Positions 60,667 to 64,000 of a stretch of DNA of 64,000 nucleotides are shown here, one piece after another. Under the pieces are notes generated by a model. That model had not been told where the DNA came from and did not search any database. It worked only from the letters and a program-made list of their open reading frames with translations. This DNA comes from Bauldia sp963759235 (lineage in GTDB: Bacteria > Pseudomonadota > Alphaproteobacteria > Rhizobiales > Kaistiaceae): positions 62,001 to 126,000 of the forward strand of contig CAVWYO010000010.1 of assembly GCA_963759235.1 (NCBI GenBank), read 5' to 3'. Position 1 is the stretch's first letter, and each line of letters opens with the position of its first letter. The translations under genes and the position numbers were made by a program.

Positions 60667-60936
60667 CTAGGTGCCGATGCGTTCCGGTCGCACGTCGGTC
60701 TCGGGGTCGAGGAGCCGGTGAAGATGAACGATGAAATAGCGCATGCGGGCGTTGTCGACACTCGCCTGCGCTTTGCCCTTCCAGGCGTCGTAGGCGGTGG
60801 CGTAGTTCGGATAGATGCCGACAATATCAAGCGCCGCCAGATCGGTGAAGCGAATGCCCTTGATATCCTCAAGTTCGCCGCCGAAGACCAGATGAAGGAG
60901 CTGCGGCCGGTTCGGCGTGGTGTCCGTCCCCACCAT
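60667..60936 (-). CDS. DUF4170 protein
   Basis: 89 residues from ATG 60936 with GGAAAG upstream. Conserved core LLHLVFGGELEDIKGIRFTD, VGIYPNYATAYDAWKGKAQ, DNARMRYFIVHLHRLLDPE. Found in alphaproteobacteria within this lipid A gene group; function unknown. Its first 68 bases overlap the 3' end of cysQ in another frame. Confidence 0.93.
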   Translation of the reverse strand: MVGTDTTPNRPQLLHLVFGGELEDIKGIRFTDLAALDIVGIYPNYATAYDAWKGKAQASVDNARMRYFIVHLHRLLDPETDVRPERIGT

Positions 60937-61753
60937 CTTGACTTTCCGGTCCCCCACTCTGGTGCCGCGCTTGGACGTTCCTGACCACATCCGCGACCCG
61001 GTCAAACAACGCCGGCGTTGTCGCAATCAGCGTCGGATGAGCGGTGTCTTTCCTATTGTAGCGCAGGACCTGACCGGACAGGTCGGAGAGGCGCGCTCCG
61101 GCTTCCTGCACCAAAAGATCGGCTGCCGCAAGGTCCCAATCCTGGGCGTTCGGCCGGGCGATCGTCACCTCGATTTCGTCGGCTGCAACCAGCGCAATGC
61201 GATAGGCGAGCGAGGCAACGAAACGTGGCCGGACCGGCTTTCCCATCTCCGCTTCGATGGCCTTGGCGTAGCGTCTCGGGCTGGCGAAGCGTGCGCCGGC
61301 GAGGTCGTCTTTGGCGGAGGCGGCCAGCCTCGTGTCATTGCGGAAGGCGCCGGCACCCGCCATCGCCCAGTACGATTCGGACAATGCCGGAGCGATGAGA
61401 ACCGCGGCGACCGGCCGGCCTTCCTCCACAACCGCCAGCGAAACAGTCCATTCCTTGCCGCCGGCGAGGAAGCCGCGAGTGCCGTCGATCGGATCGACGA
61501 CGAAGACGCGGGCGCGCTCCAGCCGCTCCGGACTATCGGTGGTCTCTTCCGAGAGCCAGCCATAATCCGGCCGGGCCGTGCGCAGGATTTCGGTCAGCCG
61601 CCGGTCGACGGCGATATCGGCCTCGCTGACCGGCGAGCCTCCGTCCTTCGTCCAGGCATGCGGATCGCGCTTGAAGTAGGCGAGCGCCAGAAGCGAGGCT
61701 TCGGATCCTGCCGCCTTCAGGAGCTCGAGATCATCCGCGGCGGTCGGCGCCAC
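60869..61753 (-). CDS. cysQ: 3'(2'),5'-bisphosphate nucleotidase, CysQ type
   Basis: 294 residues. Hydrolyses PAP (adenosine 3',5'-bisphosphate) from sulfate assimilation, or acts on inositol phosphates. Metal-binding motifs of the IMPase superfamily: DYGWLSEETTDSPERLE, VFVVDPIDGTRGFLAGGKEW, and QDWDLAAADLLVQEAGARLS. The last ~30 residues (after HQSGGPESQ) are an extension overlapping DUF4170. Its start is 3 bases from the tldE stop. Confidence 0.94.
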   Translation of the reverse strand: MAPTAADDLELLKAAGSEASLLALAYFKRDPHAWTKDGGSPVSEADIAVDRRLTEILRTARPDYGWLSEETTDSPERLERARVFVVDPIDGTRGFLAGGKEWTVSLAVVEEGRPVAAVLIAPALSESYWAMAGAGAFRNDTRLAASAKDDLAGARFASPRRYAKAIEAEMGKPVRPRFVASLAYRIALVAADEIEVTIARPNAQDWDLAAADLLVQEAGARLSDLSGQVLRYNRKDTAHPTLIATTPALFDRVADVVRNVQARHQSGGPESQDGGDGHHAEPAAAPSSGLRRRT

Positions 61754-61756
61754 GTC

Positions 61757-63103
61757 TCATTGCCCCGCCACCGTCATGCCTTCGATGGCAACTGTCGGCG
61801 CATTGGTGGCGAAGCGGTATTCCAGATCGGAGGCCGGTACGAGCCGCAGGAACATGTCGGAAAGATTGCCGGCAACGGTTATCTCGCTCACCGGCTCGGC
61901 GAGCCTTCCATCGCGGATGGCGAAACCCGCGGCGCCGCGGCTGTAGTCGCCGGTGATGAGGTTCGCGCCATGGCCGATCATTTCGGTAACGTACAGGCCG
62001 TCGCCGATCGCCGCCATCAGTTCTTCCGGGGTCTGATCGCCGGGCGCAAGCGTCAAATTGGTAGTTCCGGGAGACGGGTTGCCGCCGCCGCGGCCGGCGT
62101 GGCCATTGGTGGCGAGGCCAAGCTCGCGGGCGGTCGCCGAATCGAGGAACCAGGTTTGCAGGACTCCGTCCCGGATGAGATCGAGGCGCTCGGGCCGCAC
62201 ACCCTCGCCGTCGAACGGCCGAGAGGCAAGGCCGCGCCGGCGACTCGGGTCGTCGGTGACGGTGATGTTCGACTGGAAGATCGCCGTTCCCAACTTGTCG
62301 CGAAGGAAGCTCGTTTTCCGGGCAATGGCTGATCCGTTGGTCGCGCCGGCAAGGCTGCCAAGCAGTCCGCCGGCGACGCGCGGATCGAAAACGACCGTGG
62401 TCCGGCCGGTGGCGAACGTCACTGGATTGAGCCGGCGTATCGCTCGTTCGCCGGCCTTGCGCCCGATCTCAGCCGGGTCAGCCAGGTCGGCCCGGTGGGT
62501 GCGCACCTCGTACCAGTAGTCGCGTTCCATCGCCGTGCCCGCGCCGGCGATCGCCGAGGCGGAGAGGCTGAAGCGCGACGCCAGATATGAGCCGGCAAAG
62601 CCGTGCGAGGTGGCAAGGACCATCCCACCCAGCGACCAGCCCGCGCTGGCCCCGCCCGAATTGGTCACGCCATCGATCGCCCGCATGGCGTCCTCGGCGG
62701 CAAGCGCGGCGTCGCTCAACTCAGCAGGCTCGGGAATCGTCGCATCCAGCAGGTCGAGATCATCGTCGAAAGTCTTCGTGAGCCGATCGGCTTCGGCTAG
62801 ACCGGCGAAGCGGTCTTCGGGCGCGACCTTCGCCATGGCGACGGCGCGTTCCGCCAGTTCGGCAGGGTCGGCAAGCACGTTGGCCGACACGGTCGCCGAG
62901 CGCTGTCCGACAAAGGCGCGCAGCGTGAAATCGTCGCCTTCCGCCCGCCGAGTCTCCTCGATCTTGCCGAGCCGCATGTCGACGGACAACGACATACCGC
63001 GCAGGCATACGGTATCGGCTGCGTCGGCTCCGGCCTTTCTTGCGGCTTCGACGAGCCGGGCGGCGCGGTCGATGAGATCGGATTGGTCGAGGATTTCGGT
63101 CAT
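61757..63103 (-). CDS. tldE: TldE/PmbA, partner of TldD protease
   Basis: 448 residues from ATG 63103 with AAGGAG upstream. TldE lacks the zinc motif and pairs with TldD in the microcin-processing protease. Segments: RLVEAARKAGADAADTVC, RGLASRPFDGEGVRPERLDL, SPGTTNLTLAPGDQTPEEL, GANLITGDYSRGAAGFAIRD, FLRLVPASDLEYRF. It heads the operon tldE-cysQ-DUF4170-acyltransferase-waaA-lpxK. Its partner gene tldD is at 17.7 kb in the window. Confidence 0.96.
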   Translation of the reverse strand: MTEILDQSDLIDRAARLVEAARKAGADAADTVCLRGMSLSVDMRLGKIEETRRAEGDDFTLRAFVGQRSATVSANVLADPAELAERAVAMAKVAPEDRFAGLAEADRLTKTFDDDLDLLDATIPEPAELSDAALAAEDAMRAIDGVTNSGGASAGWSLGGMVLATSHGFAGSYLASRFSLSASAIAGAGTAMERDYWYEVRTHRADLADPAEIGRKAGERAIRRLNPVTFATGRTTVVFDPRVAGGLLGSLAGATNGSAIARKTSFLRDKLGTAIFQSNITVTDDPSRRRGLASRPFDGEGVRPERLDLIRDGVLQTWFLDSATARELGLATNGHAGRGGGNPSPGTTNLTLAPGDQTPEELMAAIGDGLYVTEMIGHGANLITGDYSRGAAGFAIRDGRLAEPVSEITVAGNLSDMFLRLVPASDLEYRFATNAPTVAIEGMTVAGQ

Positions 63104-63235
63104 GTCGGCTCCTTGCGGCCTCATTTATGGTCCTTCACTCTCCCGGGCAAGCGCATCCCGCCACATTGCGTCCTCGTTGCATCCGGGCCAATGTCGTCGC
63201 TCACGCCCGCCGAGCGTCGCACCCAAGGTCAGCCG

Positions 63236-64000
63236 ATGCCGTCAGCTCCAGCCGACGCCCCGCCTGAAAAGGCGAGATTCGTCACCGGCCCAACCATGCG
63301 CCACGTGCTCGTCATGGCCGGTGCCGGTGCGGCCGGATTGGTGACGGTCTTCATCATCGATTTCCTCAACCTCTTTTACATCTCGCTTCTCCGCGACCAG
63401 GGGCTGACGGCGGCGGTCGGCTACGCGTCCGCGTTTGTCTACTTCTACACCTCGCTGTCCATCGGCGTGATGATCGCCTCGACCGCCCTGGTCGCCCGTG
63501 CGCTCGGAGCGCAGGATCGAGAAAGGGCGCGGCAGCTGGCGGGCTCGGCGATCGTCTGGATGATCGTTGTCAGCGGCGGCGCCACGCTGGTCAGCATGCC
63601 GTTCGTCGACGACATGCTCGCCATCCTCGGCGCCAAGGGCGACACCCGCTCAGTGGCGGCGCTGTACATGTGGATCGTCCTGCCGACGACGCCACTTCTC
63701 GGGCTAGGCATGTGCTTCACCGGCCTCCTGCGGGCGGTGGGTGACGCCAGGCGGTCGATGATCACGACCCTCGCTTATGGAGGGGTGGTTGCGGCGCTGG
63801 ATCCCCTCCTCATCCTTGCCTTTGGGTTCGGCGTACCGGGCGCGGCGGTGGCGGCGGTTATCGCGCGCCTCGCAATGGTGGCCTATGGGCTGCGGGCGCT
63901 GATCGTGCGGCACGATCTCGTCGCGCGACCGAGGCTTTCGCATGCCCTCAGCGACTTCCGTCCGCTGGCGGCGATCGGCGTCCCGGCGATCCTGACCAAC
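63236..64000 (+). CDS. MATE family efflux transporter (3' end outside window)
   Basis: Open frame to the window end (255 codons visible). ATG 63236 has AAGG about 8 bases upstream; in-frame ATG 63191 is an alternative. It starts RFVTGPTMRHVLVMAGAGAA and shows MATE helices: VTVFIIDFLNLFYISLL, VYFYTSLSIGVMIASTALVA with RALGAQDRERAR, and a long hydrophobic pair around LYMWIVLPTTPLLGLGMCF. MATE proteins export drugs or metabolites using Na+ or H+. Divergent from the tldE operon. Confidence 0.88.
   Translation, partial: MPSAPADAPPEKARFVTGPTMRHVLVMAGAGAAGLVTVFIIDFLNLFYISLLRDQGLTAAVGYASAFVYFYTSLSIGVMIASTALVARALGAQDRERARQLAGSAIVWMIVVSGGATLVSMPFVDDMLAILGAKGDTRSVAALYMWIVLPTTPLLGLGMCFTGLLRAVGDARRSMITTLAYGGVVAALDPLLILAFGFGVPGAAVAAVIARLAMVAYGLRALIVRHDLVARPRLSHALSDFRPLAAIGVPAILTN

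Overview
The window is 64 kb of a high-GC chromosome from an alphaproteobacterium, most probably a member of the Hyphomicrobiales (Rhizobiales). This rests on gene content and order: ispH-thrB-rnhA-peroxiredoxin, a ctaC-ctaD-ctaB...ctaE-DUF983-surf1 oxidase operon, an IalB family protein, DUF6101, DUF2093 and DUF4170 proteins, the pdxH...fabI-phosphatase-aroC-ribB series, tlyA-dxs-pirin-xseB, and the tldE-cysQ-DUF4170-acyltransferase-waaA-lpxK run. The genus cannot be told by eye. No rRNA, recognisable tRNA, prophage, insertion-sequence transposase or CRISPR array was seen.

Layout. 1-9.4 kb: the 3' part of a PAS-GGDEF-EAL protein, then isoprenoid (ispH), threonine (thrB) and RNase H (rnhA) genes. 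A two-gene islet (ATP-grasp plus DegT-type aminotransferase) follows, then a peroxiredoxin, a DsbD-N-like periplasmic protein and YqgE/AlgH. 9.4-16.4 kb: aa3-type cytochrome c oxidase operon on the minus strand, interrupted by a divergent capA-like gene where ctaG (Cox11) would normally lie. 16.7-25.3 kb: IalB-like protein, TldD, a small secreted protein, an ArsR-VOC-SRPBCC operon with a visible operator, a frameshifted Kef-type antiporter, a decayed toxin-antitoxin pair, pdxH, an RT0821-like lipoprotein and DUF6101. 25.4-29 kb: FAD-linked dehydrogenase, a YxxxxD-repeat protein, fabI and a histidine phosphatase. 29-31.4 kb: 2.4 kb without genes, dominated by an ordered array of REP-like palindromes (B'-A-A-B-A-A-B-A').

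31.4-41.7 kb: dienelactone hydrolase, aroC, ribB with a degenerate cyclohydrolase II half, a YbhN-like membrane protein, tlyA, a copper-delivery operon (DUF2946, PCuAC, SCO1 and a 45-residue membrane microprotein), dxs, pirin and xseB. 41.8-50.7 kb: a MarR regulator divergent from a cupin gene, with two identical operators bracketing a good promoter; an HDAC-like hydrolase; crotonase and acyl-CoA dehydrogenase; tsaC; a DnaJ-like co-chaperone; ubiA; purD. 50.7-64 kb: two unknown membrane proteins, mutL, an AsmA-like protein, DUF2093, the lipid A/Kdo operon (lpxK, waaA and an acyltransferase) with DUF4170, cysQ and tldE upstream, and the start of a MATE transporter.

Themes. Copper handling for the oxidase is split between the ctaC-surf1 operon and the SCO1/PCuAC operon about 20 kb away. 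Both TldD and TldE, subunits of one protease, are present 43 kb apart. Two MEP-pathway genes (ispH, dxs) are here. The accessory material sits between otherwise conventional neighbours: the ATP-grasp/aminotransferase islet, capA in the oxidase operon, the broken antiporter with its toxin remnant, and the REP array. All family calls come from reading motifs; no database search was possible.
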